From positions 124,001-188,000 of the forward strand of contig PYSS01000076.1 of NCBI GenBank assembly GCA_003049465.1: 64,000 nt of DNA, written 5' to 3'. This DNA is from Magnaporthiopsis rhizophila. Its lineage: Eukaryota > Ascomycota > Sordariomycetes > Magnaporthales > Magnaporthaceae. Below the pieces are notes generated by a model. It had not been told where the DNA came from and did not search any database. It saw only the letters and a list, made by a program, of their open reading frames with translations. The position numbers and the translations under genes were made by a program. Of the stretch, positions 11,389 through 24,240 are shown in pieces (position 1 is the stretch's first letter; each line of letters opens with the position of its first letter).

Positions 11389-12709
11389 CGTGGCTTTCTG
11401 GGGCGACTAGGAAATGTTTGGCTTTGGTTGATGCTGGTCGACAGGCTTTGTATGTGTACGGTTTTCTGTTGGCGAGCGGCGCGTTCGGGAGTCCAGATGG
11501 CTGGCGGAGGCAACGATGGGTGTCCGGACGTGGATGCTCAGCGCGTGGAGCGTCCAATGCCTTGAAAACTGCGTCATGGCGGAGTGTGGCGGGTGTGATG
11601 TGGCCAACACTTGTTGTGGCTGTGCGTTGGCGATTCGGTTTCCTCGGTCACACTGCTCCGTCGTGTGGGCAACGCGCGGCTAATAGTGATCACCCAAATG
11701 GAGCGGACAAATGTGGCGGGGTCCGCAGCCGGCAACAAGATATATTAACACAAATATGCATATTGGTCGCTTTATTCCATTATGGCTATGTTGCTCGCTC
11801 GAGCCTGTCAAGACACGGCAAGACATTGTCCCCCGTGCCTAAATCGCTTCCGTCTCGTGTTCTTCTTTGGGGCATTTTGTAGCAAGGTGGCCGGTGGCCA
11901 CCCCGATCTACCATGTAAAAATCATCTCCCCCCTCTTCCCGCTCTCGTCTCGCTAGCCTCGCTCTCACCTGTCGTCCTTGAGTTTCGCATAGATCCATGC
12001 ACTGCTCGTGAGCATGCAACACTGGACGGTGACAAGCCGTCATCTTACGGCAGTCTTCATATACCATCCCCTCGTTTGGAAACCCGAATTTGGACAGAAT
12101 GTGCCGTGTCAGCCTGCGGTGAGGCCACCCAGCGACCACCAAGCCGCAAGCTCCATCGACAAGGTATCGATAAGCCGACGCTCTCCCATCATCACATCTC
12201 CAACCGTCCATCTCCACCAAGACCACTCATCTGGCGCTTGGCAAGAGATCTAGGGCTCAAGACAAGACCCAGGCATGGATGTCCTAGCAGGCTGGAGGGA
12301 TAGTGGCCACAAGACGAGCGAGGAGGGGAAACGGATCCCGCCTCCTTGGGCACTTTGGCACCCGATGCGAGTTCCCCAGGGAGCGAAAAAGACAAGGGAT
12401 TCTTGGCGACACGGCCGCGCTCCCCCTCGTCCTCGAACTCCCATAATACCCCATACCCCACTCAGCAAACATCCGACAATTTTTTGTCCGATGTTCCTCA
12501 ACCCAGTATCCGTCCCAGCCAAAGCTCATGCTGCGGTACACAACTGAAAGACCGAGCTGCTTGGAAACAGCACGTGCGGTGAGCCGGATGATATGGCTGG
12601 CTCCTCTGTCCGCACGTAAAGGCTGAAGGAATGGATGACGCTGGCGGTGAGTATACAAGTGTAGGTATAACTCTCCACACACCCAGACTCAACGAACGCC
12701 CAGCACCAA
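11389..12709. other. Intergenic region
   Basis: About 1.3 kb between two minus-strand genes. No open frame has a recognised domain. It should hold the promoter of the zinc-finger gene and the 3' end of the membrane-protein gene. Confidence 0.5.
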
Positions 12710-15048
12710 TTAAACATCTCCCCGTCGGTCCATGGGCGCATGATTTTCCACAGCGATGACGACGCCGCCAACTGTTATCAGTTCTTCGTCGTCTTCTGAC
12801 GCATCGTAACTCGGTAGAATCGACGGGTGGGGGTTCACAAAGTGATCTGGCGGCCTTATCGACGACGCCGCAGGTGGCGGCGGTATTGGGTTCTGGTTGG
12901 TGGGCGTGTCGGGAGTCGATGTCAGCAGCCCAGACGACGGGTTCGGCGAGTTGGCGGCGGGTGGTCCGTCCGATCCCGGCGACGGTATCACGGGAAGGGT
13001 CGTCGAGGATGGAACCGGGGTCACCTTAAGCTCGACGCCCTGCTCCATGACCTGGTGACCATCCAGAGATTCCGAGTCGTCATCATCATCCTCATCCGAG
13101 TCCTCGTGTGACGAGCGATGCACAACCTTGTAGTGTTTTGCGAGCCGCCTTCCGAAGCCCTCCTCGATACCAACTGCGGGGAAACAACACAAAGAGCGGT
13201 TAGTCATCCGTCCACTGCAAGTGTGGATTTTGTGTTTAGAAGGGGAAAAAAAAAAAACTCACAAATGTTGAAGTAAAGATATTTCCCGAGTATGGGTGCC
13301 CACACCATGACAGCCACCAGCTGGCCATAGGTCCACCTCTGGTCGTTCACCAAGGCCGACTCGGACACGAGCGAGAAAATGTTGTAAAAGTACAGGACGG
13401 TGAAGAGGGTGAGCACGACCTGGAGGAGAAGCCAATAAAAGTACCACGCGATGGGCCAGACCCTGCGGCGCAGCACGCGGGCCCAGGGGCGTGATCGCTC
13501 CCAACGACGGGCCTTGCGCTCCATGGCATAGCGGCGCCACAGCCACCAGGACGCCTGCTCGACCACCAGGGACGGGTAGACGTAGTAGGAGATATTCTGG
13601 CCCAGATCGTCCGAGACGACGAAGCTCAGGTCGCCGGTGCAGTATACCAAGGGGCTGGGGTTACCACCACATTCGGGCACCGCGGCGGTGCGGCGGAAGT
13701 AATCGAAGACCAGCTGGAAGTCGGGCAGCATGTAGCCACCGCGGATGTCGACCGTCATGCCGAGTATGAAGACGATGCTGGAGATCCCGAGCGTGTACCA
13801 CCAGCGCATGCCGGCACGCTGCAGGCAGCACTGGACCAGCAGGACGGGCAGGACGCCCGACACGGCCAGCACCTGGACCAGGCTCGAGTTGAACAGGATC
13901 GAGCCCAGGGAGGTGACGCTGTTCAGCTCGGGCCCCTCGGAGCCGCGGAAGGTGACGAGGGTCGCGACCTGGATCGCGGCCACGAAGTAGCCCTGAACCT
14001 CCTGGAACTCGACCATGGAACTTATCACGGCCGCGTTGCCGCGGGTCAGGGCCAGCCGGCGCTGCTTCTCACCAGACAGCCGCCACGCGTCCGCGCGGGT
14101 CGCGCTGCGGGTCTGCATGTAGGCCCATATGAAGGGGCGGAAGACCGAGGTAAAGAGCTTGGACAGGGCGAAGAAGAGCAGGGCTATGCCGGTCTGGAAG
14201 ATGTACGACATGAGCACGCCCGGCCCAGCCACGTCCTCGTTGACGACGCTGTCGGCGTGGTCGCAGTACTTTTCGAGCGCGTCGTGCAGCGTCCGCAGGC
14301 TTCCGGGCTCGATCGGGGTGTTGCCGAGGTTGACAATCTCCTTGCTGCAGGCCCCATTGCCCTTGTTTTTGCAGGCGGCCACGGCGCACGACACCATGTC
14401 GGTCAGGACCTTGGTGCCGTTGAAGCCGGTCAGGTCGCGCGGGATGGCGAGCTCCTGCGACGTCTTTCGGGTGGCGTCGTGGCCGCCGTCGACCCGGGCC
14501 TGGCCGGCCTCGACGAAGACGGCGGCGGTGGCCAGCTGGATGCACGTGGCGAAGGTGGTGGGCTCGAAGAGCAGGCGCGGCTGCATGCAGGCGAGGGTGC
14601 AATTGGTGGGCAGCGCATCCATGAGCGGGTCGACCGAGACGGAGCCGTCCGAGGGCGTGATGAAGCATGTCGGCTCGTCGATGGGGATCTCGTACGGCTT
14701 GCTGTTTGCGTCGGCGACGTAGCCGGCGAGGTAGCCGAGCTGCCTGATGCCGCGGGAGAAGGGCTCGGGGTAGGCGCGCAGGGCGCCATAGTTGTCCTTC
14801 TTAAGACCGGTGTTGATGGTGGAGTTGGAGGCGCCGTAGTGAAGCGGAACGGGGCCCTGGGTAGCCGAGGCCATGGCGACGGTCCCGGTGGAATCGGAGA
14901 CGAGGACGGGCCCCGTCGAGTTCGTCGGCCCGAGGGTAACGAGGGGCGCGGTTGAGTTCAGGATGGCGGTCAAGAGCGAGGCCGTGGGTGTCGTCGCAGT
15001 CGTCGTCGCCGTCGTCGCCGTCGATGGGGCAATGGTGAGAGAACTCAT
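12710..15048 (-). CDS. Fungal six-span integral membrane protein of unknown function
   Basis: Exons 15048-13263 and 13173-12710 (minus) encode 749 residues. The intron is GTGAGT...CCGCAG, phase 1, and splicing gives YFNIFGIEEGFGRRL. The ATG is at 15048; the in-frame GTG two codons upstream is not a eukaryotic start. Residues 1-275 are Thr/Ala-rich at first and then hold several N-X-S/T sites (NSTAP, NSTG, NSTI, NCT, NGT) and cysteines, suggesting a luminal or extracellular domain. Hydrophobic spans lie at about 278-303, 351-368, 387-407, 414-434, 529-557 and 571-595. The tail carries a long acidic run (SDEDDDDDSESLD) and a Pro/Ser-rich region. I do not recognise the family by function. No classical cleavable signal peptide is seen. 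Confidence 0.78.
13174..13262 (-). other. Membrane-protein gene intron
   Basis: Minus-strand GTGAGT, T-run, CTAAAC near the middle and CCCCGCAG at the end. It removes a frame that would otherwise stop soon after. Confidence 0.85.
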
Positions 15049-17104
15049 GGTCACGGTCGTGGACGCACCGTGGGCGTGCCGTACCCTGCCTGAGACAGCT
15101 ATGCGACCGACATTCCCCGTTCGAGTGAGGATGGATCCTTCAATTCAATCTCTTAGTTGAACCCCGTCTCTATCGATATCGATGGGGCGGACGGGGAAGC
15201 GGGAGGAGAGCGATCGAGGAGGGTCGGGAGATGATTGGGGTGTTGTGGTTTTCTTTTTCGTCAATCAGGCGGAGCGCGCGGGATTTCGAAACGCAGCAGC
15301 GAGAGCAGCGTGCAGCGATTGGGCGGGCAGTCAGTGCGCTCGTGGCTGGCCGGCGGCCTCCAAGACCCATCAACAAAAAAGGAAAACAGCATCTCCCTGA
15401 GACGGATCTTGGTTCAGGGGGCACCGACCACAGAAGCCAACCCCGACTGGGAGAAGCGGGTCGTGCGGCGGGCAAAGGCGTCACGCTTTCCCGCCCCCCA
15501 GGGATGAAAAACAATCCACCCTCAACATCACCCACTCAAGTCATGGTAGCCCTCGTCCCCACCATCCCCCTCCTTGGTTCCTTGGCTGCTTGGCAGCTCT
15601 GATTTGCGTCTAGGGCGTGGGCGGGAAAACGGGCGGGAATTGATGGGATTGACTGATTGCGGCCGCAGTCTGTGCCCGCACATGCATCGGTCGGCGCGCT
15701 GCAGGCGCAGCCGGCTTGCGTTTACCAGGTTTGATTGGGCGTAGCTAGCATACCTGTGTGGCGCAGTGTCGGCCCATATTTTCCACTGACTGACTCCATT
15801 GCTGATTGTGTCCAGACTGGTCACCGAGGGGGATGTCCTCGATTGGGATTTTCCCCGACTAACGCGAAAATGGTTTCGTTTGCTTGTCGTTTTCGTGGCT
15901 CCTCTTGACCAATTCACCAGACTGCCTCGCCATCTATTTGACTTTTCCGTCCCTGATTATCGTCCCCGCCGCCGGTGCTGCCACGGGTCCCCGAGTCCAA
16001 GCGGTTGGGACAGTTGGTTCGATGACGTAGAGCCGGCCCTTGGCTCCCTGGCCAAGACCCAAGGAGTCCGTCCGTTCCAGATTCGCGTTGGCTCTATCCG
16101 TGATGTCGGGTCTGCCAACTTGAACCAATAACGAACATCGGCGCTCCGCAGGATTCGGCGTTGGTTGGTTTTAACTTTGCAGTTCAGCCCCAACCTCCAG
16201 CCAGGCGCTTTTCGTCCCCTTTTCCCGCCAGGGGTTTTCGGGCTCACCGTTGTCGCGCTTCCGTCTGACCGTTGATTCGACCCCAGGGCACCAGGGGTCT
16301 AGCGTGCTGCACAGAACCACACCCACTCCTGTCATCTGCCGACTGCCGACGCGTAAGTCTCGGGACGGCACAGCTAGAGATAGTCAGGATCCTCTTCCTC
16401 TCGCACCCTTTCCGTTCCGTGATTCCCAGAGGGTCGGGTTGACGCAACTCGTCTCGTCACTCCGCCACGCCCATTGACGAGGCTTTGCCGCCGGAGTGTT
16501 CCGAAACCACGGACAACGGGAACATCCATCCCTATGTAGGTACGATCGGCTTGGCTTGCCGAGCCCATGGAAGAGTTGCTTAATTTAGACGCCACACGAA
16601 CGACAAAATATAGCCCAAATGATCTCTGGTCCCTCGTCCTGCAGAGCCAAATTGCAGCCAGACACCGGCATAAGGCCCTAACCAAGTTGAGCTTCCGGTG
16701 TCGTCGATCCATCCTGCGCCTCTCCACACCCTCACCCATGCGAGTGATCCGACGTCGATAGTCTCATCAGATGCGTAATTAGGTATCGATCTAGGCAGGC
16801 AGCAGGTGGCGGCCGAGCAAATCTTCCCTTTTACGCGTTGACGCTCGGCCCGACGTGAACGCGCGCTTGGCCGGGGCTACTGTCTCAAGCGGAAGCACCG
16901 TTCAGCATCATTGTCCTCCGCAGAGAGCGGCCAGAGAAATATTAGATGGCTTTCTGTCCCCCAGAGGCTTGATAATTATCAGAAACATTGCCGGCGTATC
17001 CGACGACAGGGTCCTCTGGCCTCTCTGCGCGCCAAGGTATTGTAATAGTTGTTTGCTGTAGTTGAAGTTCGAGCTATCACGAGGCAGTGTATGTGCTTGT
17101 TTAT
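15049..17104. other. Gene-poor flank up to the transposon island
   Basis: About 2 kb of normal-GC sequence with no recognised gene. It includes the promoter of the membrane-protein gene (minus). The sequence changes sharply to AT-rich at 17,105. Confidence 0.5.
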
Positions 17105-17140
17105 GGGCCTGTCCCAGGGTATCGGTTTTTTGGTTTTTTG
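17105..17140 (+). repeat. Left terminal inverted repeat of Harbinger
   Basis: GGGCCTGTCCCAG is an exact inverse of 41830-41842. The next bases, GGTATCGG then two T6 runs, resemble the inverse of the right end (ACTACGCCTG then two T6 runs). It coincides with the change from GC-balanced to AT-rich DNA. Confidence 0.75.
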
Positions 17141-17959
17141 GCCCCTGCCTGTTTTTTCCATAAAAAATAAGCTTGTTTTTCGTCCCGGAAACTACACCCG
17201 GGGTAGCCCTGTGCCTGTTCATGTATATATGGGCCTGATTTCACATCCAGTAACACACAAAGGCCCGGAACAACATCACCCTATAAAAAGCAAAAGGCAC
17301 AAACGCGTAAAATAAAAGCTATTCCCAAAATTAAAATAGGCTGTGCAAAATAGCAATATATAATAAAAATAGGCCTGAATAGCCTCATTTTCTAATGGAT
17401 TCAAAGGGCCTTTGGGAATAATTATAGGCTTATTTAAAAGCCCAAAAACCGAAAATTTACATAGTATATAATAAGGACCTTTTGGCGCTATAAATACAGG
17501 TATAGCAAAAACTAATCCAGCTTATATTCAGTATATCCAACTCTGTTATTTACCCTTTATTTAAGGCTATACCTTGTGGGTTTTCCCTTTATTTTAGGCA
17601 CCGGCGCCAAAAAAGCCTAATTTGGGTACAATTTGTGGCTTTTTTTTCTTTCATATAGCATAATAAGGCCGAGAAAATTTTCCAACCCATTCAGGTTATA
17701 TTGGAAATCCCGATAGCCTTTTTTAAAGCCCGAAAACCTGCTTATAACCCTAATGTTTACAAATTTTTTGTTTTTCTTTAGCCTTTCCTTTCGGCAAATT
17801 TTTAAATTTACCTTTCGGCGTTTTTTACGGCCCTTTTTACGGCCTTCCCTCCGGCCTCCCCTCCAGCCTTGCAAATAACCCAGGGCACCTTTGTAAAATT
17901 TTCCCAAACTTTTTAAAAAGCCGTTAAATATAGCGATTGAACTGTAAATTAACTTTTGG

Positions 17960-18330
17960 CCTTTCTCGAAAACCTTACGAAATCCGCCCAGCAGGGAAAG
18001 ATAAATCCGGCAATTGCTTCCTGGCTTTCCAAAAACTTTAAAATAATTGCAAAAGATTTATCGGATTATTAGCCTTTTATATAATGGTTAAAAAAATTTA
18101 AAAATAAATATAACAATTTTAAAAAGCAGTATAAAAATTAGGCTGATTTTGGCAAAAGGTTAGGGGTTATTCTAAATCCGGAAACGGGATTTTATTATGC
18201 TAGCGAAAAAGTTTGGCAGGCATTTTTTGCGGTACAGCCTAATACTTTTTAAATGCGAAAAAAGCCTTTTTTCGGCCGGACTTTTAAAAGGTTACTTTTG
18301 CAAATAATTAAGCAGTAAAGCAAAAAATTG
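17960..18330 (+). pseudogene. Myb/SANT-like DNA-binding protein of Harbinger, broken
   Basis: Read in one plus-strand frame, bases 18104-18290 give KYNNFKKQYKN, stop, ADFGKRLG, then LNPETGFYYASEKVWQAFF and, after a second stop, RKKPFFG. This follows the Myb/SANT-like family pattern: L-x-Y-x-FK-x-Y-x-W, S/G-x-G-x-x-x-D/P-TG, and A-x-x-x-VW-x-x-F. The stop after KN replaces the usual Trp (TGG to TAG), as G-to-A damage would do. In Harbinger elements this protein helps the transposase bind DNA and enter the nucleus. It is inactive here. Confidence 0.55.
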
Positions 18331-19710
18331 CAATAACCGTATAATATTTAGCAAAAAAAAATTAACAAAAATAAAGGACCGGCCTGTTAACTGGTTATAA
18401 AAGGGCCGGTATAATGCTTTATTAGCAAAACAAAGTGCCTAATAATAACAAAAACCCAAATTTATATTAAAAATTATTTTTTTAAATTATCCAGGCATTT
18501 GCCGGGGCCGGCGAAAAGTTTGATTGAAATTTAACCCTTTTAAATAAAGGGTTTTTACCAGCCTTTTGGCCGGTTTTCCGTATACTTTTCCGTATGCTTT
18601 TCCGGCCGGCCTTTAGGTACTGGCTAAAATACAAAAACTGGGTTTTGGCCGTTAAAAACTTTAATATAAAATTTTGGAACAGCCTAAAAACTTTAACCTG
18701 TATATGGTTAATTCGGGCCTTTAAAAAAGACAAAAGTTTAGCTAGATGGTGAATTAACGATCCGAAAAATAGGAAAATAATCCTGGAATTAGTGCAAAGC
18801 AAAACGGCGGATTTATAAATATAAAAAAAAGGCCCGGACCATAAAAGGCCGTATTTTGGAGGCCCATTTTTGCAATATTATTAGCGGATTTATAATTAAT
18901 ATTATTTCGGAAAAGTTAGGGATTAATTAGCAAAATTATCATTAAATAGGTTACTAAATACAAAAATATTTATTTTTAAATAAATAAAAATAATACTAAT
19001 TTTGTTACAGATTATAATATTTAATGTGGTTTTAAAAAGCAATAAAAATATACCAAATTTTAATTTAAATAATTGCGAATTTATCAAATAATAATTAACA
19101 AAAATTGGTGCGTAAAATTTAACAAATACAGCTTTTTTTTACAGTACTATTTAATTTTAATACTTATTTTGTTTAATTTTCGGTTATATATTTATTGCTT
19201 GATTAGGTAATATTGCGGCAAATTTAAAATAATACCCTAATTTAATTGCCGGTTACCCTTTTAATTTTGGGCTGTTTTTTTTTAAAAAAGGTATTATTTA
19301 ATTTATTTTAATAAAAATAATCCAATAATAATTGCAGTATATGGATTTAATTATTTTTTTTTATTTCAAATCTGCCGATTTTATTATAATATTTCTGATT
19401 TGTTATTTTAATTGAATTAATTTTTTTCCAAACCAATAATCCAATTTATAAATGGCTATTTTTTTCGATTTTTTTTGATAAAATAATTTTAATACAGGTT
19501 ATTCCAATTTTGTATAATTTTTATAAACCTAATAATTATCCTATAATTTGCCAATTATTAAAGTTTTATACTAAATTTTAAATTTTAATATTATACTAAT
19601 CTGCCCGTTTTAAATTACAGCTTTTTTTCAAACCTAATATTTTTTAAAAGCATTTTTTCGATTGGTTATAATTTATTTAAAACTGGAATAAAATGCTAAA
19701 AATGCCCCGG
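18331..19710. mobile_element. Harbinger interior, AT-rich, no intact ORF
   Basis: Strongly AT-rich sequence. Bases 19312-19710 match 40055-40451 in the second Harbinger copy and lie downstream of the transposase C-terminus. No other coding signal was recognised between the Myb-like ORF and this block. Confidence 0.5.
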
Positions 19711-20192
19711 TGTTACAATCACAGGCCTTCTGCTCCTAGGGTAGGGCACCTAGGGGCGGTGTTGAGCAGTACTGGTCTTGCAAGGTCGCCTTGCACGTGA
19801 TCTGGGGTCTGGTAGGAACGTTGTCTGTTATTGCTCGCCCAAAGGGATGCCTTAGAGCTAACTTAGGTTGACTGATGCCGAAGCCTCAGTCCAAACTTCT
19901 TTTTAGACAAGATAGGAGTGTCTTCTATATATTTGTGCCCCTTCCGTGTTATGCCTGTGCTATGTGAGCTATGTTTATAGCAGGTATAGCACCTGGCCTT
20001 GCCGTGCTATATGTGCTATGTTCATAGCCAACATAACACCGTGATTAGGTAAATGCCCTGGTTGCGTGACTCCTTTTTTTCCCTGGCCTTAGTCATTCGG
20101 CCCTTGGCCTTTCTGACTGCGGGGTAAAGGCGTTCCGTTGGGGGTTAGTCCCAACCCTTCTGCCCCCTGCCAGTTGCGGTCGTAACACCCGG
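19706..20192 (-). repeat. Target-site duplication CCCGG around solo LTR
   Basis: CCCGG occurs at 19706-19710 and again at 20188-20192, directly flanking the LTR. The uninterrupted site is at 40447-40451 (ATGCCCCGGATT) in Harbinger copy 2. Confidence 0.93.
19711..20187 (-). mobile_element. Solo LTR of a Ty3/gypsy chromovirus
   Basis: The 477-base LTR begins TGTTA and ends TAACA, and on the minus strand reads TGTTACGACCGCAACTGGCA..., matching the LTRs of the chromoviruses elsewhere in the window. Only one LTR is present, with a perfect 5-base duplication, so the interior was lost by LTR-LTR recombination. It is much more GC-rich than its surroundings and shows little RIP damage. Confidence 0.92.
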
Positions 20193-20460
20193 ATTTATTT
20201 TTTAAAATAAAATTATACAGGGCTATAATTACCAGTATAATATCGATTTATATACAAAAAAAATAATCCGGTTTTATACTTTTAATAATTTTCCAGCAGC
20301 TTTTAAGCTTACCGAAAAACCTTTTAATCCGTATATATATTTTAACATAATGCAGGTTAAACAACTTCTCCGGGGTTTCCGGCCGTACAAAATCCTGCTT
20401 TTATAAATAATATTTTATAACCGGGTAAAAAATAATTACCTTTTGCTTTAAGTCAAAACC
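20193..20460 (-). pseudogene. Harbinger transposase C-terminal part (copy 1), broken
   Basis: Matches 40452-40712 of copy 2, where the minus strand reads FFGELKGCWKIIRGI...IVLAVTALHNFI, typical of the C-terminal end of Harbinger DDE nucleases. This copy is more AT-rich and carries extra stops. It was separated from its N-terminal part (29164 onward) by the copia insertion. Confidence 0.6.
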
Positions 20461-20759
20461 TGTTGGCAGGAGAGGGTTTCTCCTGTTCAATCGGCTCGGA
20501 GATCTCCAAAAAGGGTGAACAACAATCTTTATAATCTGGGGAAATCCTATTATTATGCACCCGGAGAAAGGAATCTATCTGCCTAAAAAAGGGCAAAGGA
20601 CTGCCCTTTTATCTGCGCGGAGGCAATCGCCCAAAGGGCGATCCGCCGCTTTAACCGCACAGGCCGGTTGGCCCGTGCGGGATCCAAAGGGGCCCAAAGG
20701 GTCCCTCCATTCCATCCTCCTTTTCCGGATCGCATGCGCACAAAATGGCTATTCCGATA
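20461..20759 (-). repeat. Copia LTR (left)
   Basis: 299 bases, TGTTGGCAGG...CCGATA. Nearly identical to 28865-29163 and 38729-39027. The open frame starting MHPEKGIYLP is part of the LTR and is kept in all three copies only because the LTRs are similar. Confidence 0.93.
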
Positions 20760-23700
20760 CCGGCAATTTTTTTTTTGTGCGCGGGTATCCCGGTATTTTA
20801 TTCCCACGATATAATAGGTTTATTCCGGAGATTATAAGGATTTCCGGAGGCCTTAACAAAGGGATTTTCACAAAAATAATGCCAAATCCGGTGATCCGGT
20901 CTTTTAATAAAAAAAAATAACCGGATTTGGTAATCCGGAACGTTTATTTAAAAAAAAAGCACCTTTGGTAGGCCGGCGATTAAGGCAAAAAAAAATAAGC
21001 GCTTTGGAAAGGTATTCCTATATTTTGGAAATATTAAATTATCAAGCCAAACAATAATAGGAAGGGAGTGGTACAAATACGGATTTTCGCGCAATAGAAA
21101 GCTATTTAACAGATCGTTTTAATAAAGAATAATATTAATAATTGCTTTTATAATTTTAAAAATAAGATTTGCGCTTATATAAAAGTATTTTATTTGCCCT
21201 ATTTGTAATTCGGCCAATTTGCACCGGTAAACCTTATTTATTAACCTATCCTTTTTGTGCCCTATTTATATGCGCTTTATTGTTTAAAATCCCGATTAAT
21301 TAATTATTATTTTGTTAATTATCATTTTTTTTTTCCTTTTTTTTTTCTTTTTTTACCTTTTTTTCGTTTTTGCAGCCAAAAATAGCTGGTGAAAAAAAAA
21401 TTATCAAGTTCCATGCGGTTGCATAAAAATTATCGTTTTTAAAATTTGGGCCCAACTAATAATTTGTATCGAATAATAATAAACTTAAAATTATTATTTA
21501 TAACGGTTAAATTAAAAATCAAACTGGTTTTTTGCAAAATTTGGCTGTACCAGTATTTTTGGTTTAATCAAATAATTTTTAAATCGGTGCCGATACTGGT
21601 AATATATTAATATTTTGTTTCGAAAAAACTAAACGTGCTTAGGTTTTAAATAAGCCGTTTGTTGCTCCGGTTTCAAATTCCGATCCTATTTTAACCGAAA
21701 ATTTCAAATATAATTTTGCGGCTAACCCTTCCAAAATTATTAATTTTTTTTTTATTAATCCCGATAATATTATAAATTTTACCATAGCAGCGTTACAAAT
21801 AATTAAGGTTACAGGCGCTTTTTTAAAATCTGTATTTAAACCTTTAAATAATTATTAAAAAAAGGATAAAAAGTTCCGCATTAAATAAAAAAGGATTATT
21901 TTTTAACAAATAATTAGTATTTTATTAAAAATAATTTTTTAATACCAGTTAAATTATAACAATTTAATAAATAGGTAAACCAAATTTATTAATCAGTTTA
22001 ATAATAATTTTATTGCGCGAAAAAATAATAATAAAAAAAAAGGAATTTGCTAAACCCTTAACTTTTTAATTTTAAAATAAACCTTTTACCGAGCAATATA
22101 AGCAGATTATAATTTATTTTATACTTTTTAAACAGTTAAAATTTGCTCAGGTATAACCATAACTTTTACAAAAGCCGGTTAAAGTTATTATTTTTACCAT
22201 TTAATAATCCAAAGATAATCCCGAGCCCAAAATCCTTAAAAAAAAAAGGGTAAGGGCAAAATTATTCTCAAAATTTCCGATTATCCCACTATTAGCAGCA
22301 AAAATATTAAACCGCTAATTTTAGGCTTTGGCAGGCACAATAAAAAGGGGGATTTAAGATTGGTCCTATATTTAAAATGTTTTAAATTAATTTTGGCCGG
22401 TAAAATGCCAAAGCTTAATAAAGGAAATGATTGCCGGAATTAAATCCCGAATAAAAAGCAGTATTAGCTGTATAACTTAAACCATATATATAAATTTATA
22501 TAAATCCTCCAATTTTTAAAAACTTAATTATAAAATTGGGCTAATAATTGTTTCTAATTCTTTTTTAGTTTTGTATCCGGCTTTTAAATTTTTCGCGGTA
22601 TAGCGCCAAAACGAAAAGGTTTGCAAAAAAATTATAAATTTATTCCCTGGGTTAGATAATCGGAATATATTTTACTAATAAGGATTATTTAATTATAAAA
22701 ATTTAAGAAATAAAAAACCATTTGCAAAATAATATTAATCCTTACCGAGAAGAATAAGGGTAAAAATAATCTATTTGCCAAAATAAACAGTAATTTCTTT
22801 ATAATAACGCAAACAGAATATAATACTGCGGGCCGAACGGCCGTTTTAAGGATATAAAATACTGCAACCCTAATAAAAGTATATAATAAAAAGGAGAAAA
22901 AAAAATAAAAAAAAATTTGGGGGCGTACATTTAAAAAATTGCGATATCGCTTTTTTGCGCTGTATTATTTGATATTTTTATCGATTATAAAAAGCACGGT
23001 TTTATATTATATTATGCTGTATTTTTAGGATTTGCTACTTTTATTATAAAACAAAAATTAACTTATTATAACCCCTGGCTTTTTTTTATTTCTAATTTTG
23101 CTTTACCTATCCCTTAACCCTGATTATTGTTATATTAAAACTAACAAAATCCTCCAAAACCCTATTTAACTAATTTTTGGTTATAACATTTGCAGGATTA
23201 TCTGCTTTTGCAATTTACCGGATCTTATTAATTTTTTAACCCTTATAAAATTTGCGGAAAACCATAATATTTATTATAAAACGCTTTTTTGTTATTGTTC
23301 CAAATTAAACAAAACATTAATATAACAAAAATCTGTTAATATAAATCACTAAGTTGCAAAAAGGCAGATCCAGTTTTTTATTAATCGCTAAAAATATTGT
23401 TTTGAAAATATAGCCTGTATCAAATCCGCTAATTATACCATAAATTTTACTGGTAAAAATGTTTTGTATTACCCTTTTATATTTAGCAAAATTTTAATAT
23501 AGTATATTTCTGGTAATTTAAAAGTTATTTTTCTGCTTTATGCTGGTTTTAATTCCAAAAATAACCATAAAGCTAATTTATAAACTAAAATCCTTATTAT
23601 TAACAAAAAATCCGTCCATAATTATAAATAATTTTATTTTTGACAAATCGAATTCGATATAATTTAGGCTTTTATTTGCATTATTGATCTGCTAACGGAT

Positions 23701-23880
23701 ATATTTATTAATTTTTTTAATATCCGTATTTTGGAATTTTTTGGTTTATACTGTTATGGAATAATCGAAAGCGGTTTCCGGCTGGCATATTAAACTGATA
23801 TATGCTTTTTGTGCATATTGGATAATATATTATTGCTAGATATTATTATCTTTATAAGGTACAAGCTTAAACCGATCTGT

Positions 23881-24240
23881 TTATCCTTTTTGTTGTATGC
23901 AAATAATTATTTTACTAATCGTAATTTTATAGTTATTAAAATAACCTTTATTACCAGGGCCTAAAATAAACCTCGGTTTGGCTTTAAAACTTACTTTTTG
24001 AAAAGCAACTTCTTTTTTTTCCATAAACTTTTTATTGCTTAAATTTAGTATATTATCGATCTGTATACCCATAATTTCAAAGCTTTTGCTAATTTTTAAA
24101 ATAAACAAACAGGGATTATAATTGGAAATAAAACAATCCAATTATTTTGTATAATGCTTTTGGTATATTACAAACCAATGCAATCCGGCTTTAACCAATC
24201 CGTAAAACGGTTTAATTAAATAAAATATGGTTTTAAAAAG
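23881..24240 (-). pseudogene. Copia reverse transcriptase fragment
   Basis: The minus strand reads LIKPFYGLVKAGLHWFV, then YNPCLFILKISKSFEIMGIQ and IDNILNLSNKKF. These follow the copia pattern L-x-K-x-LYGL-x-x-AG-x-x-W and DPCL-x-x...GIQ-x-DD-x-L. The DD of the catalytic motif reads DN, as G-to-A damage would produce. At least one stop interrupts the frame (after HYTK). The first 86 codons downstream of that stop remain open. Confidence 0.68.

Noticed and set aside
16240..16320. GATTCGACCCC resembling a tRNA B box
   Set aside because: No matching A box, acceptor stem or cloverleaf could be drawn around it.
20555..20920. Conserved ORF MHPEKGIYLPKKGQR... seen at 20555, 28959 and 38823
   Set aside because: It lies inside the 299-base copia LTR. 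Frame conservation follows from LTR identity, and the frames diverge at the LTR end.
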